64,000 nt of DNA from UBA4421 sp002704225 (GTDB lineage: Bacteria; Pseudomonadota; Gammaproteobacteria; Pseudomonadales; Azotimanducaceae). Under the pieces are notes generated by a model. It searched no databases and was not told the DNA's origin. It saw only the letters and a list, made by a program, of their open reading frames with translations. Within the stretch, counting starts at the first letter, position 1; each line of letters begins with the position of its first letter. Position numbers and translations under genes: made by a program. The DNA lies in contig CACDWG010000008.1 of NCBI GenBank assembly GCA_902556425.1, positions 1 through 64,000 of the forward strand. Direction: 5' to 3'. Of the stretch, positions 53,134 through 61,992 are shown piece after piece.

Positions 53134-54243
53134 ATGACTTCTCCTCGCCTTCATCTTGATCTTGATGCGCTTGCGCATAACTTCCATCTTCTTCGGCAAC
53201 GCGGATCAGAGGCCTTGCCTGTGGATCAGGCTGCAGCAGTCGTTAAAGCCAATGCCTATGGCTTGGGCCTTGATCCAATCGCGCGGCGCTTGTGGCAAGA
53301 AGGGTGTCGGCGTTTCTTTGTGGCGGTGGCGGAGGAGGGAATTGAACTTCGTGGCGTGTTACCGGATGCACGGATCTATGTGCTTGCTGGCGCGACTGCG
53401 CAAACTTTGGACGAACTGACAATCCACCGACTCACACCGGTACTGAATACCCACCATCAGTGCGCCCTGTGGTCACAATTACCGGACCCTGTACCGGCGG
53501 CCCTGCATATTGATACGGGCATGCATCGGCTGGGTCTGCCCTCGGATTATGACCTAAGGGCGCTACCCGCCCTTGAGCTGGAGTTGGTAATGACGCACTT
53601 TGCCCGGGCCGATGAATGGAGCAACCCCATGCGGCGAGAGCAGCTGGGTCGTTTTGCTGCCTGGGTCCCGCCACTGCGTGATCAATTTCCCGGCGTGCTG
53701 TTCAGTACAAACAACAGCGCAGCGGCGTTATCAGACCACGGCGCATCCGCAAGTGAATTGGCGGATGTTCCAAGGGACATCGATCGGTTGGGGATTGGCC
53801 TGTACGGCGTGAATCCTCATATTGAAAGAGACTCTCAGCCGGCGAAACAAAGGCTAGCGAACGTGGCGACGTTGGAAGCGCAGGTGCTTCAGGTACGGCA
53901 AGTCGAGGCCGGCGCCGAGGTTGGCTATGGGAGCATCTATCGAGTCAGCGAGGCATCTCGTTTAGCGACCATTGGCGCGGGCTATGCGGATGGCATACCC
54001 AGACTGCTGTCTAACCGAGGGCACGTCTACTTCCGGGGGCATCGCTTTCCTATTGTGGGACGTATCAGCATGGATTCATTGGTGGTAGAGCTGCCAGACA
54101 CCGAAGACTGCAATCTGCAGGAGGGCGAGTGGGTGGAAATTTTTGGAGCCAATTTATCGGTCGACGATGTCGCGCAACAGGCTGAGACCATCGCGTATGA
54201 GGTCTACACAGGCTTAGGATCTCGTGTGAGGCGACTGCTATAG
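53134..54243 (+). CDS. alr: Alanine racemase
   Basis: PLP enzyme making D-alanine for peptidoglycan. The 369-residue protein carries the PLP lysine in AAVVKANAYGLG and the second catalytic tyrosine region EVGYGSIYR. The substrate/PLP segment GRISMDSL and the C-terminal YEVYTGLGSRVRR are conserved. Located 21 bases after the cytochrome gene. Confidence 0.96.
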   Translation: MTSPRLHLDLDALAHNFHLLRQRGSEALPVDQAAAVVKANAYGLGLDPIARRLWQEGCRRFFVAVAEEGIELRGVLPDARIYVLAGATAQTLDELTIHRLTPVLNTHHQCALWSQLPDPVPAALHIDTGMHRLGLPSDYDLRALPALELELVMTHFARADEWSNPMRREQLGRFAAWVPPLRDQFPGVLFSTNNSAAALSDHGASASELADVPRDIDRLGIGLYGVNPHIERDSQPAKQRLANVATLEAQVLQVRQVEAGAEVGYGSIYRVSEASRLATIGAGYADGIPRLLSNRGHVYFRGHRFPIVGRISMDSLVVELPDTEDCNLQEGEWVEIFGANLSVDDVAQQAETIAYEVYTGLGSRVRRLL

Positions 54244-54278
54244 TCCGGAGAAATCGATAGCACCGATAGGAGGGGGAG

Positions 54279-55091
54279 ATGTCTGTATCCGTTAATCAGC
54301 AAGGGGTTTTGGCTGGCAAGGTCGCCGTCATTACTGGAGCCAGTCGTGGTATCGGCGACGCCCTAGCCCGCCGCTACGCCATGGAAGGAGCGAAGGTCGT
54401 GGTTTCGGCACGCACCGTGGGCGAAGGCGATCACTATCTGCCGGGGTCGATTAATCAAACCGTTGCCGATATTCGGGCCGCTGGCGGCGAAGCGATAGCC
54501 GTCAAAGCCGATCTGGCAAATGCGGAAGACCGACAGGGATTGGTTGATGCCACGATGAGCGCCTATGGGGCCATTGATATTTTGGTCAACAATGCCGCCA
54601 TCACGTACTTTATTCCTGTCGCTGATTTTCCGGAGAAGCGCTTTCAGTTGATGATGGAGGTGCAGGTTTGGGCGCCCTTCGAGCTGGCGCAGCTGGTGCT
54701 GCCCGGGATGAAGGAGCGCGGATCGGGTTGGATTTTGAATGTGTCGTCTCATGCGGCGCTTCATCCAGAAAAAACTGTGCCCGGAAGAGGCGGAACAGTC
54801 TATGGTATGTGCAAGGCCGCTCTGGAGCGTTTCACAACGGGTCTGGCACAAGAAGTGTTTGACGATGGTATCGGTGTGAATGTTATCTCCCCAGGTTTGG
54901 TGGCCACTCCCGGAGTCATGCATCACAAACTGATCAACGAAACCAACGAAGATCGCGTGACACCGGTAGAGCACATGGCTGAAGCCTGTTTGCGGCTATG
55001 CCATGGAAACGCGCAAGAATTGACCGGGCGCATTGATTACGCAGATTCGGTGATGGACGAATTTTCGTTGAGCGCACAAACGCTGATCTGA
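54279..55091 (+). CDS. Short-chain dehydrogenase/reductase
   Basis: 270-residue classical SDR. The nucleotide motif is TGASRGIG, with NNAAI next and the catalytic YGMCK (YxxxK). A serine is in NVSSHA. AGGGGGAG ribosome site upstream of the ATG. Substrate unknown; it is followed by an aminotransferase and then isovaleryl-CoA dehydrogenase, which would fit an amino-acid or amine catabolic module (inference). Confidence 0.88.
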   Translation: MSVSVNQQGVLAGKVAVITGASRGIGDALARRYAMEGAKVVVSARTVGEGDHYLPGSINQTVADIRAAGGEAIAVKADLANAEDRQGLVDATMSAYGAIDILVNNAAITYFIPVADFPEKRFQLMMEVQVWAPFELAQLVLPGMKERGSGWILNVSSHAALHPEKTVPGRGGTVYGMCKAALERFTTGLAQEVFDDGIGVNVISPGLVATPGVMHHKLINETNEDRVTPVEHMAEACLRLCHGNAQELTGRIDYADSVMDEFSLSAQTLI

Positions 55092-55138
55092 TCTCGCAGA
55101 CCTTGATGTCGGGCAGCGTGCCGACAAGGAGAAATGAC

Positions 55139-56551
55139 ATGGCTAATATTCCAAGATTCGCAACCCATAACGAGTATCCTAACGATTCTATTGAGGGAAT
55201 GGATCTGCAGCACCTGCTGCATCCCTCGACAAATCTGGCTCAGCATCAGCAGCATGGACCGGTTGTACTGGAGAGTGCCGATGGCATCTATGTTCGCGAT
55301 AACCACGGAAAGCAGTATCTGGAAGGCATGGCGGGTCTTTGGTGCACTGCCATTGGCTACGGCCAGGAAGAACTGGCCCGTGTCGCATATGAGCAAATGG
55401 TCAAACTCAATTACTCACAGCTCTTTGCCGGTCGAACCAACGAGCCGTCGGTGTTGCTGGCAGAAAAGCTCAAACAGATGGCGCCATTGGACGCGGGCCG
55501 TGTGTTTTTTGGTCTGTCCGGTAGCGATGCAAACGACACTCAAATCAAATTGATCTGGTATTACAACAACGCCATCGGCAGGCCGGAAAAGAAGAAGATC
55601 ATTTCACGTAAACGGGGTTATCACGGGGTCACCATTGCCAGTGGTTCGCTCACAGGTCTGCCACCGTTCCATGCGGCCTTTGACTTGCCAATGCCTGGTT
55701 TCCTGCATACGTCATCGCCGCATTACTACAGTGAAGGTTTGCCCGGCGAGACTGAGGCCGAGTTTCTTCAGCGACTGGTGAATGATCTGGAGCAAATGAT
55801 AGAGCGCGAGGGTCCGGAGACGGTCGCCGCGTTTATTGCTGAACCCATTATGGGAGCCGGTGGCGTGGTTGTGCCACCAGAACACTATTACCCGCGTATT
55901 CAGCACGTTCTGGACAAGCACGATATTGCCTTCATCGATGACGAGGTGATCTGTGGCTTTGGTCGCACTGGCAAGCCGTTTGGGGCCCAAACCATGGACA
56001 TCAGGCCTACCACGATGAGCATTGCCAAAGCCTTGTCTTCCGCCTACTTGCCCATCAGCGCCGTGTTGCTGCCGGAATACATGTACGAAGCCTTTGCGGA
56101 TCGATCCGCCGAGTTAGGAAATTTTGCCCATGGTTTTACCTACTCCGGTCACCCGGTTTGCGCAGCAGTAGCGCTTCGCAATCTGGAATTGATGGAAGAC
56201 ATGGACTTATTCGCCCACGCGGAAAAAATGGGCGCAATTCTCCAGCAGCGCTTACAACAATTTGCCGGGCACCCGCTGGTGGGCGAGGTACGCGGTAAGG
56301 GTCTGATTGCTGCTGTGGAACTGGTGCGTCGTGCCGAGCCTCGAGAGACCTTTGCTCCGGGCGATGGTGTGGGAGCCTACTGTTCCAGTGCCTGCCATGA
56401 AGCGGGCTTGGTGCTACGCAACCTAGGGGACTCCATCGCCATTTGTCCGCCGCTGATTATCAATGAAACCCAGATTGACGAGCTGATTACCAAACTTGGC
56501 TCCGCGCTGAATCAAACTCACGAATGGGTCAAGAAGCAAGGGCTGTGTTAG
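55139..56551 (+). CDS. Class III aminotransferase (omega-transaminase type)
   Basis: 470-residue PLP aminotransferase with YLEGMAGLWCTAIGYG at the start, GSDANDTQIKL, IDDEVICGFGRTG and the PLP lysine in SIAKALSSAYLP. The beta-alanine:pyruvate or putrescine-type subfamily is likely but not fixed. ATG at 55139 has AAGGAG upstream; an open extension to 55103 lacks support. Follows the SDR gene closely. Confidence 0.93.
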   Translation: MANIPRFATHNEYPNDSIEGMDLQHLLHPSTNLAQHQQHGPVVLESADGIYVRDNHGKQYLEGMAGLWCTAIGYGQEELARVAYEQMVKLNYSQLFAGRTNEPSVLLAEKLKQMAPLDAGRVFFGLSGSDANDTQIKLIWYYNNAIGRPEKKKIISRKRGYHGVTIASGSLTGLPPFHAAFDLPMPGFLHTSSPHYYSEGLPGETEAEFLQRLVNDLEQMIEREGPETVAAFIAEPIMGAGGVVVPPEHYYPRIQHVLDKHDIAFIDDEVICGFGRTGKPFGAQTMDIRPTTMSIAKALSSAYLPISAVLLPEYMYEAFADRSAELGNFAHGFTYSGHPVCAAVALRNLELMEDMDLFAHAEKMGAILQQRLQQFAGHPLVGEVRGKGLIAAVELVRRAEPRETFAPGDGVGAYCSSACHEAGLVLRNLGDSIAICPPLIINETQIDELITKLGSALNQTHEWVKKQGLC

Positions 56552-56732
56552 CGAGCTGTGTTTAGATCGCCATGGCAATGATTTGATAGGCCCTTAACGT
56601 TTGGCAGACAAACAATCCGCTCGAATTTTCATGCCGCAGTAAGCGTCGTCACGGATTTGAGTGGTGAAAGGATCTGATCCCCGTCAGCCAGTTCGGGTAC
56701 CATACGGCCAGTCGATTGAAGAGGCAGCGTTA

Positions 56733-57902
56733 ATGCATTTGGTACCAGATTTTGATTTCGGGCACGGTGAAACGATAGGGCAGCTGCGTGACAGCGTCGC
56801 GAATTTTTGCGCTAAGGAATTGGCGCCCCGCGCAGCCCAGATCGACCGCAACAACGAATTTCCTCGAGACCTGTGGCCAAAACTGGGTGACCTGGGCGTG
56901 CTGGGCATGACGGTTCCGACGGAATATGGCGGCGTTGACATGGGCTACCTTGCTCATACCATTGTGCTGGAAGAAATCAGTCGCGCGTCTGGTTCTGTTG
57001 GCCTGTCCTATGGCGCACATTCCAATCTCTGCGTGAATCAGATTGTGCGCTTTGGTACCGGGGACCAGCGACAGAATTATTTGCCCAAGCTGGTGTCCGG
57101 CGAGTTTTTGGGCGCCTTAGCCATGAGCGAGCCCGGCTCGGGCTCCGACGTTGTGAGTATGAGTTTGCGCGCCACGGACGATGGCGATGACTACATTCTC
57201 AACGGCAACAAAATGTGGATAACCAATGGGCCTGGTGCTGATGTACTGGTGGTCTACGCCACGGTAGACCCGGCCTTGGGCACGAAGGGCATTACGGCTT
57301 TCCTGATCGAGAAGGGGATGACGGGGTTCAGCACAGGCAATAAGTTAGACAAAATGGGTATGCGAGGTTCCGATACAGCGGAGCTAATTTTCGAAGATTG
57401 CCGAGTTTCCAAGTCGCAAATTCTTGGCAAGGTGGGCCAGGGCGTCAGCATCTTGATGAGCGGTCTGGATTATGAGCGAGTGGTTCTGGCCGGTGGTGCC
57501 CTAGGTCTCAGTCGCGCAGCCCTAGATGTGGCAATGCCCTATGTTCACGAGCGGCAGCAGTTTGGTCGCCCCATTGGGGAGTTCCAGTTGATGCAGGCCA
57601 AAATTGCCGACATGTATACTGAAACCAATGCTGCTCGAGCCTATGTGTATTCGGTTGCCGCGGCCTGCGATGCGGACCGCACCACGCGTATTGATGCAGC
57701 GGGCTGTATTTTGTACGCAGCCGAGCGGGCGACTCAGCATGCTTTGCAAGCGGTGCAGGCGCTCGGCGGCAATGGCTATATCAACGACTATCCTGCGGCT
57801 CGTTTGCTGCGGGATGCCAAGCTCTATGAAATCGGTGCAGGTACCAGTGAAATTCGGCGTATGCTGATCGGGCGCGAGTTATTCGACGCGACTCGTAGCT
57901 GA
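56733..57902 (+). CDS. Isovaleryl-CoA dehydrogenase
   Basis: FAD acyl-CoA dehydrogenase of leucine degradation. The 389-residue protein has the catalytic glutamate in GLDYERVVLAGG, at the position typical of isovaleryl-CoA dehydrogenase, and LSYGAHSNLCVNQI, AMSEPGSGSDVVSM and QALGGNGYINDYPAARLLRDAKLYEIGAGTSEI-type segments (ends GAGTSEIRR). I start at the ATG at 56733 (MHLVPDFDF) with GAGG upstream. The other liu-type genes are not in the window. Confidence 0.93.
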   Translation: MHLVPDFDFGHGETIGQLRDSVANFCAKELAPRAAQIDRNNEFPRDLWPKLGDLGVLGMTVPTEYGGVDMGYLAHTIVLEEISRASGSVGLSYGAHSNLCVNQIVRFGTGDQRQNYLPKLVSGEFLGALAMSEPGSGSDVVSMSLRATDDGDDYILNGNKMWITNGPGADVLVVYATVDPALGTKGITAFLIEKGMTGFSTGNKLDKMGMRGSDTAELIFEDCRVSKSQILGKVGQGVSILMSGLDYERVVLAGGALGLSRAALDVAMPYVHERQQFGRPIGEFQLMQAKIADMYTETNAARAYVYSVAAACDADRTTRIDAAGCILYAAERATQHALQAVQALGGNGYINDYPAARLLRDAKLYEIGAGTSEIRRMLIGRELFDATRS

Positions 57903-57930
57903 GGCTATAATCGCGCGCGACCGGCCCTTT

Positions 57931-58001
57931 AGAACCTGAACATCACCGATCAGGTCGACGAATAGCCTAGAGACACGATGGAGGCTCATCGGTCAGGTTC
58001 G
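57931..58001 (+). repeat. Inverted and repeated TCAGGT elements upstream of cytochrome c5
   Basis: GAACCTGA at 57931-57938 is complementary to TCAGGTTC at 57994-58001, and its ACCTGA can also pair with TCAGGT at 57949-57954. Two alternative hairpins are thus possible in the leader before the c5 gene. A TATAAT at 57906-57911 could be the promoter. Possibly incidental. Confidence 0.4.
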
Positions 58002-58039
58002 CTCAACGACATTCATTTGCTCAACTAAGGAGAGGTCTC

Positions 58040-58447
58040 TTGAGACTGAGATTCATCGCTATTGCTTCAACCCTTTTGTTTGCCTTGTCTGCCAACGCGG
58101 TACCACCCGGCAGCGACGACGAGATCGACGCACGCTTGCAGCCCTATGGAACAGTCAACCGCGCGGCAGTTGAGGAAGTCATGGTAGCGGCCGCGCCTGC
58201 GGCTCCTCTAAGCGGAGCGGAGGTGTACGACACCTATTGTGCAACCTGCCACGCCATGGGAATTGGTGGCGCGCCAGCATTCGCCGATACCTCTGCTTGG
58301 GCTCCTCGGATTTCCAAGGGCATGGATGCTCTGATGGCAAGTACGCTGAACGGCATCAATGCGATGCCCGCCAAGGGTCTCTGCATGTCCTGCTCCGATG
58401 ATGAGTTGAACGATGCGGTCACCTACATGGTCGACGCTGCACAGTAG
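58040..58447 (+). CDS. Cytochrome c5-like monoheme protein
   Basis: 135-residue periplasmic cytochrome. Signal peptide ends SANAVPPG. The heme site is CATCHAMG and the axial Met lies near NAMPAKG. The extra GLCMSCSDDEL cysteine pair near the C-terminus is characteristic of cytochrome c5. Start is TTG at 58040 with AAGGAGAGG just upstream. An electron carrier for oxidases or peroxidases, partner unknown. Confidence 0.9.
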   Translation: MRLRFIAIASTLLFALSANAVPPGSDDEIDARLQPYGTVNRAAVEEVMVAAAPAAPLSGAEVYDTYCATCHAMGIGGAPAFADTSAWAPRISKGMDALMASTLNGINAMPAKGLCMSCSDDELNDAVTYMVDAAQ

Positions 58448-58567
58448 TGCACGATGGATATTGAACCCCTCGGATCCGGGTTAGATCGGTTCAATTCAAG
58501 ATAAGGCCTTGGTAATCGGTCAGCATTGCTAGGCCCGTTCTCTCGATAAGCACCGAGATGGCGCGCC

Positions 58568-58582
58568 GCACCGTATTGGTGC
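58568..58582. promoter_or_regulatory. Predicted NtrC binding site
   Basis: GCACC-GTATT-GGTGC, a perfect 5-bp-arm dyad with 5-base spacing, flanked by C and G. This matches the NtrC enhancer consensus. It lies about 160 bases upstream of the sigma54 promoter, a normal enhancer distance. Confidence 0.75.
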
Positions 58583-58743
58583 GCGCCGCCGAAGATTGTG
58601 CACCGAAGATAGGCATTTCTTGCCAGATTGGAATCAGCGTTCATATGTTGCTGCCACCGCCTCGCGCGGCGTCTTTTAAAATATCTAATAAAATCAGGGC
58701 CTAGAGCCTAGTTTTATCCTCGCTTTCTATTGCTGTCCAAAGT

Positions 58744-58759
58744 TGGCCCGCTTGTTGCT
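58744..58759 (+). promoter_or_regulatory. Sigma54 (RpoN) promoter of the TorF-like porin
   Basis: TGGCCCG-CTTG-TTGCT matches the -24/-12 consensus TGGCACG-N4-TTGCW with a single mismatch. GG at 58745-58746 and GC at 58757-58758 are 10 bases apart as required. Confidence 0.8.
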
Positions 58760-58864
58760 TTATGTCGTACAGCGATACAGGCGGATCAGTGCGAAACGCG
58801 GTAAACGCAGAAAAATGGAGAACGGCAGTTCCCATTCATTATTTACGAATTCTCAGGAGAGACG

Positions 58865-59500
58865 ATGAAAACACTCACTAAACTCTTATCCGCCGCGGCG
58901 ATCGCTGCCGGTTCACTAGGCGTAACGGCCGTCGCTAGTGCAGACGTGTCGTATAACGTTGGGTACGTTTCTGAATACTACTACAGAGGCATTTATCAGA
59001 AGAATTCCTCCGCCAGCGCTGGGATCGATTACGAAGAAGGCGGGTTCTATGTAGGCGCTTGGACCGCGGATGTCGGTGACGGGCTCGAGTATGACCTCTA
59101 CGGTGGCTACGGCATGGACATTGGGGAAGTCTCAATTGGCGTGGGATTCACCGGCTACTACTACACCGATGACTGGGATGAGACATACGAAGAAGTGAAC
59201 CTCAGCGTCGGCTACGGCCCCGTATCCATCGGTTATTCCATCGGCGAATGGGATGGCGACGGTGGTCAAGACTATGACTTCCTCGACATCTCAATCGATC
59301 TGGGTAAAGGCTTTTACGGTACCTATGGCACATTCGGCGACGATTTCGACGGCGACTATTTCGAGTTGGGCTATGGCACCACGGTTTCTGACATCGATCT
59401 CGGCGTCGCGATCATCTTCCCAAGTGATGAGTTGGAAGGCGATGCAGGCTCTGATGCTGAAGGCGAAGCGGTCGTTCTCTCAATCGGAAAATCCTTCTAA
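58865..59500 (+). CDS. TorF family putative outer-membrane porin
   Basis: 211-residue beta-barrel protein. Signal peptide ends VASADVSYN. The mature part starts with YNVGYVSEYYYRGIYQ, a landmark of the TorF (TIGR02001-type) family. It alternates short Tyr/Gly-rich strands with acidic loops (GDGLEYDLYGG, DWDETYEEV) and ends in Phe (SIGKSF), as outer-membrane proteins do. It is very Asp/Glu-rich. Controlled by an apparent NtrC/sigma54 promoter, so it may pass nitrogen sources. A strong terminator follows. Function otherwise unknown. Confidence 0.86.
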   Translation: MKTLTKLLSAAAIAAGSLGVTAVASADVSYNVGYVSEYYYRGIYQKNSSASAGIDYEEGGFYVGAWTADVGDGLEYDLYGGYGMDIGEVSIGVGFTGYYYTDDWDETYEEVNLSVGYGPVSIGYSIGEWDGDGGQDYDFLDISIDLGKGFYGTYGTFGDDFDGDYFELGYGTTVSDIDLGVAIIFPSDELEGDAGSDAEGEAVVLSIGKSF

Positions 59501-59525
59501 AAAGCGCTCAAAACCGCCTCCCTCC

Positions 59526-59554
59526 AAGGGCTCCTTCGGGAGCCCTTTCCTTTT
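59526..59554 (+). terminator. Rho-independent terminator after the porin
   Basis: AAGGGCTCC-TTCG-GGAGCCCTT followed by TCCTTTT. 8- to 9-bp stem with a stable UUCG loop, between the convergent porin and comM genes. Confidence 0.9.
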
Positions 59555-59596
59555 GCGGTAACCCAGTTAGCTCGCTCTCCCATCCAAACCCTGGCC

Positions 59597-61165
59597 TCAA
59601 TCCCTGCCCCAGTGCATTGCCCGAAAGCTCAAGGCATCTAATATATGTTGTTCCCTAACATGCTGTTCATCACTCCAGTTGCCCTGTTCAGCCATCCCTG
59701 GGTTCTCCCTCACCCATTCGAGATCAGCCAAGGTCAACGCAATACGCCAGAGCTTGTGGTAGTTGCGCAAGGACAGCTCAAAGTTTTCAGTGACCCGCGT
59801 CAAAAAAGCGGCGTGCAAATCCGCTTGCTGGATTCGATGCGTCAACTCCGACCCATTGACGTGAGCGTTTAAGCAACCCTGTCGAGCGGTTTGGCATTGG
59901 CGGGCTAAGATGATGGTTTGCCGTGCTTTCTCCCACTGCATTTCGCCAGACCGGTCAGGCGTTTCCGGTTGCGTCATTAGCATCGTTTGCTGATCCAGTT
60001 CAGGCACGGGCACGTGCAGATCAATGCGGTCCAACAGTGGCCCCGAAATTCTGCTCTGATAACGCTGCACCTGACTGGGAGTACAGCGGCATGAGTGTTC
60101 CTTGCAGGAACGACCCGCCGGACAGGGATTCATCGCCGCAATGAGTTGGAAACGACAAGGAAAGGATGTTCGGTACTGAGCTCTCGCGATGGCAATTTCG
60201 CCGGTTTCGATGGGCTCACGGAGTAGGTCTAGGGCCGATGGCTTAAAGTGCGGTAACTCGTCGAGAAACAAGACTCCGCAGTGGGACAGTGTGATTTCAC
60301 CGGGCGTTGGTGTGTGTCCTCCGCCTCTCATTGCCGCGGTGCTAACGGAATGGTGAGGACTCCGTAAGGGCGGTCTTCGATAGTGTTCTCGCCCGCTGCC
60401 GTAGGCCGAATAGACCGTTGCCACTTCCAGCATGCGGTCGTGTTCTAGGTCCGGTAGCAAATCGACCAAACATTGCGCCAGCATGGTTTTGCCTGTGCCT
60501 GGTCGACCGATCATCAGCATGTGGTGCCCTCCGGCGGCGGCGATCATCAGCGCACGCTTGGCAAGATACTGACCAATAATCTGATCGAAGATTTCGCGAC
60601 CTTCTTCGTTTGAGGGGTCTACTGGTCTAGCAAGTGGTGCTGGTTTTTGTCTTTTCGCACAGAGCAATTCCGCTACCTCCAACAGGCTCGTCGCCGTCCA
60701 AAAACCATCCCTCGCTATCAGTTGAACTTCATTGGCGTTTGCCTGAGGTAGAAAGAGACGATGGCCTGCTTGGTAACAGGATACAGCGCTTGCCAATACA
60801 TTGTGCGCTCGGCGCAGTTCGCCGAATAACCCCAACTCCCCAATAAATTCGGTTTGGTCGAGTGCCGCGCTGGGCAGCTGCTCGCTAGCGACTAAGATGG
60901 CCATCGCGATGGGCAGGTCGAAACCCGTGCCAGATTTGCTTAGGTGGCTTGGCGCAAGATTGATTGTGATATGGCTGACGGGATAGCTGAAACCACTGTT
61001 GCGGATGGCACTTTTTACGCGATCTCGGGCTTCGCGGACGGCTCCCTCGGCTAACCCGACAATGGTGGTGCCGGGCAGCCCCCCAGCCAGATGACACTCG
61101 ACGTGAACAAGGTGTGTTTCTAATCCGTAGGCCGTGCGGCTGAGCACAGAGGCGCTGCGACTCAT
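59597..61165 (-). CDS. comM: YifB/ComM family Mg-chelatase-like AAA+ ATPase
   Basis: Helicase that aids branch migration during natural transformation. The 522-residue protein has an N-terminal Lon-like domain (VECHLAGGLPGTTIVGL), Walker A MIGRPGTGKTMLAQ, Walker B VLFLDELPHF, and AMNPCPAG with a cysteine cluster (CKEHSCRC). I start at the ATG at 61165; TTG at 61180 would overlap the ubiK stop. Together with dprA it is one of two transformation-related genes here, but dprA is frameshifted. Confidence 0.93.
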   Translation of the reverse strand: MSRSASVLSRTAYGLETHLVHVECHLAGGLPGTTIVGLAEGAVREARDRVKSAIRNSGFSYPVSHITINLAPSHLSKSGTGFDLPIAMAILVASEQLPSAALDQTEFIGELGLFGELRRAHNVLASAVSCYQAGHRLFLPQANANEVQLIARDGFWTATSLLEVAELLCAKRQKPAPLARPVDPSNEEGREIFDQIIGQYLAKRALMIAAAGGHHMLMIGRPGTGKTMLAQCLVDLLPDLEHDRMLEVATVYSAYGSGREHYRRPPLRSPHHSVSTAAMRGGGHTPTPGEITLSHCGVLFLDELPHFKPSALDLLREPIETGEIAIARAQYRTSFPCRFQLIAAMNPCPAGRSCKEHSCRCTPSQVQRYQSRISGPLLDRIDLHVPVPELDQQTMLMTQPETPDRSGEMQWEKARQTIILARQCQTARQGCLNAHVNGSELTHRIQQADLHAAFLTRVTENFELSLRNYHKLWRIALTLADLEWVRENPGMAEQGNWSDEQHVREQHILDALSFRAMHWGRD

Positions 61166-61176
61166 GGCGTGCCCGG

Positions 61177-61458
61177 TCAATCCTCGATGGAGCTAGCGCC
61201 TCGGGGTGGCCTGTCAGCGGAAAACCCCTCCAGTTCTGACAGACGCGCCTCCAGGCTCTTTATTTGTGCCTCCAACGTTTGCAGTAGCGCCTCTTGGGCT
61301 TCAAATTCGTGCTTCGGAACCAATGCCATCTGCTTGAATACGCTCTGAGCCTTAGTTTCGATATCGGCTTTCAGGGATCCGGCCAAATTCTCAGGTAGCG
61401 CTTGATCCAGCAACTGCATTATCGGTCGAAGCAGAGTGGTGAAAGGGTCTGCGTGCAT
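61177..61458 (-). CDS. ubiK: Ubiquinone biosynthesis accessory factor UbiK (BMFP domain)
   Basis: 93-residue helical protein with a C-terminal coiled coil (LLQTLEAQIKSLEARLSELEG). The pattern LVPKHEFEAQEALL is the BMFP/YqiC signature. It assembles with other factors for aerobic ubiquinone synthesis. I start at the ATG at 61458 with AGGAA six bases upstream; the frame is open to 61512. Its gene is directly upstream of comM and divergent from glnK, the order seen in Pseudomonas. Confidence 0.9.
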   Translation of the reverse strand: MHADPFTTLLRPIMQLLDQALPENLAGSLKADIETKAQSVFKQMALVPKHEFEAQEALLQTLEAQIKSLEARLSELEGFSADRPPRGASSIED

Positions 61459-61574
61459 GGCGATTCCTGTCGAGGTAGTGATCGAGTGTACTGCTATTCC
61501 GTCTGAAGCCATATCACTCTATCGAATCACCAAGTCTGGCCAACGGCAGAATGCTCGCGTCTCTGTAAGCAATC

Positions 61575-61589
61575 GCACATAGGCGGTGC
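61575..61589. promoter_or_regulatory. Predicted NtrC binding site upstream of glnK
   Basis: GCACA-TAGGC-GGTGC, one mismatch from the GCACC-N5-GGTGC NtrC dyad. It is about 200 bases before the sigma54 promoter. The neighbouring 8-bp-arm dyad at 61604-61633 shares the GCACC/GGTGC half-sites but is more widely spaced. Confidence 0.6.
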
Positions 61590-61790
61590 GACTATCGCCG
61601 CGCCGCACCAACCTGAAGCGTTAGATTGGTGCGCTTGCCCTTTTTTAGGGCGAAAGCCTCCGATTGATGGGCTGAAACGCGTAACTGAAGGATCAGCCAG
61701 CCCATCTTCAAAGACAAATAACATGAAATGGCCAAGGAATACGGGTGTTTTTGTCCAACTTGGTGTCAATCACCTGGTGATACTAAAAGT

Positions 61791-61806
61791 AGGCACGTCT
61801 TTTGCT
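61791..61806 (+). promoter_or_regulatory. Sigma54 promoter of glnK-amtB
   Basis: AGGCACG-TCTT-TTGCT against the consensus TGGCACG-N4-TTGCW, differing only in the first base. GG (61792-61793) and GC (61804-61805) have the required 10-base spacing. glnK-amtB are classical NtrC/sigma54 targets. Confidence 0.85.
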
Positions 61807-61992
61807 TTAAGGGCAGTGGGACCGACGGTTGGAAGACCAATTGGAGTGAAATGGCTGCGTTTGATGCTTAGAGGTATCTATCGCCGGCTGATTCGTAGAA
61901 AATTTCAATGCGAAATGCATTTGATCTTCCACATCAAATCGGTGCCAGGTCGCTTGAGCGCCCTGGGAGTCCCTAACGTTTAGGAGAAAACA

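Larger units (their letters stand above)
58448..58864 (+). promoter_or_regulatory. Control region of the TorF-like porin
   Basis: About 417 bases without a gene. It holds an NtrC-type dyad at 58568-58582, a further half-site GCACC near 58599, and a sigma54 -24/-12 element at 58744-58759, all aligned toward the gene at 58865. The leader after the predicted start is about 95 bases. No small open frame looks real. Confidence 0.7.
61459..61992 (+). promoter_or_regulatory. Control region between ubiK and glnK
   Basis: 534 bases without a convincing gene. It contains an NtrC-type dyad (61575-61589), a longer CGCACCAA-N14-TTGGTGCG dyad (61604-61633), a GCCCT-T5-AGGGC hairpin (61637-61651), and a sigma54 promoter (61791-61806). 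An 86-residue open frame at 61723-61983 crosses the promoter and is probably not a gene. The region also holds the ubiK promoter on the other strand. Confidence 0.7.

Noticed and set aside
61723..61983. 86-residue open frame upstream of glnK
   Set aside because: It spans the sigma54 promoter, has no good ribosome site and resembles no family.
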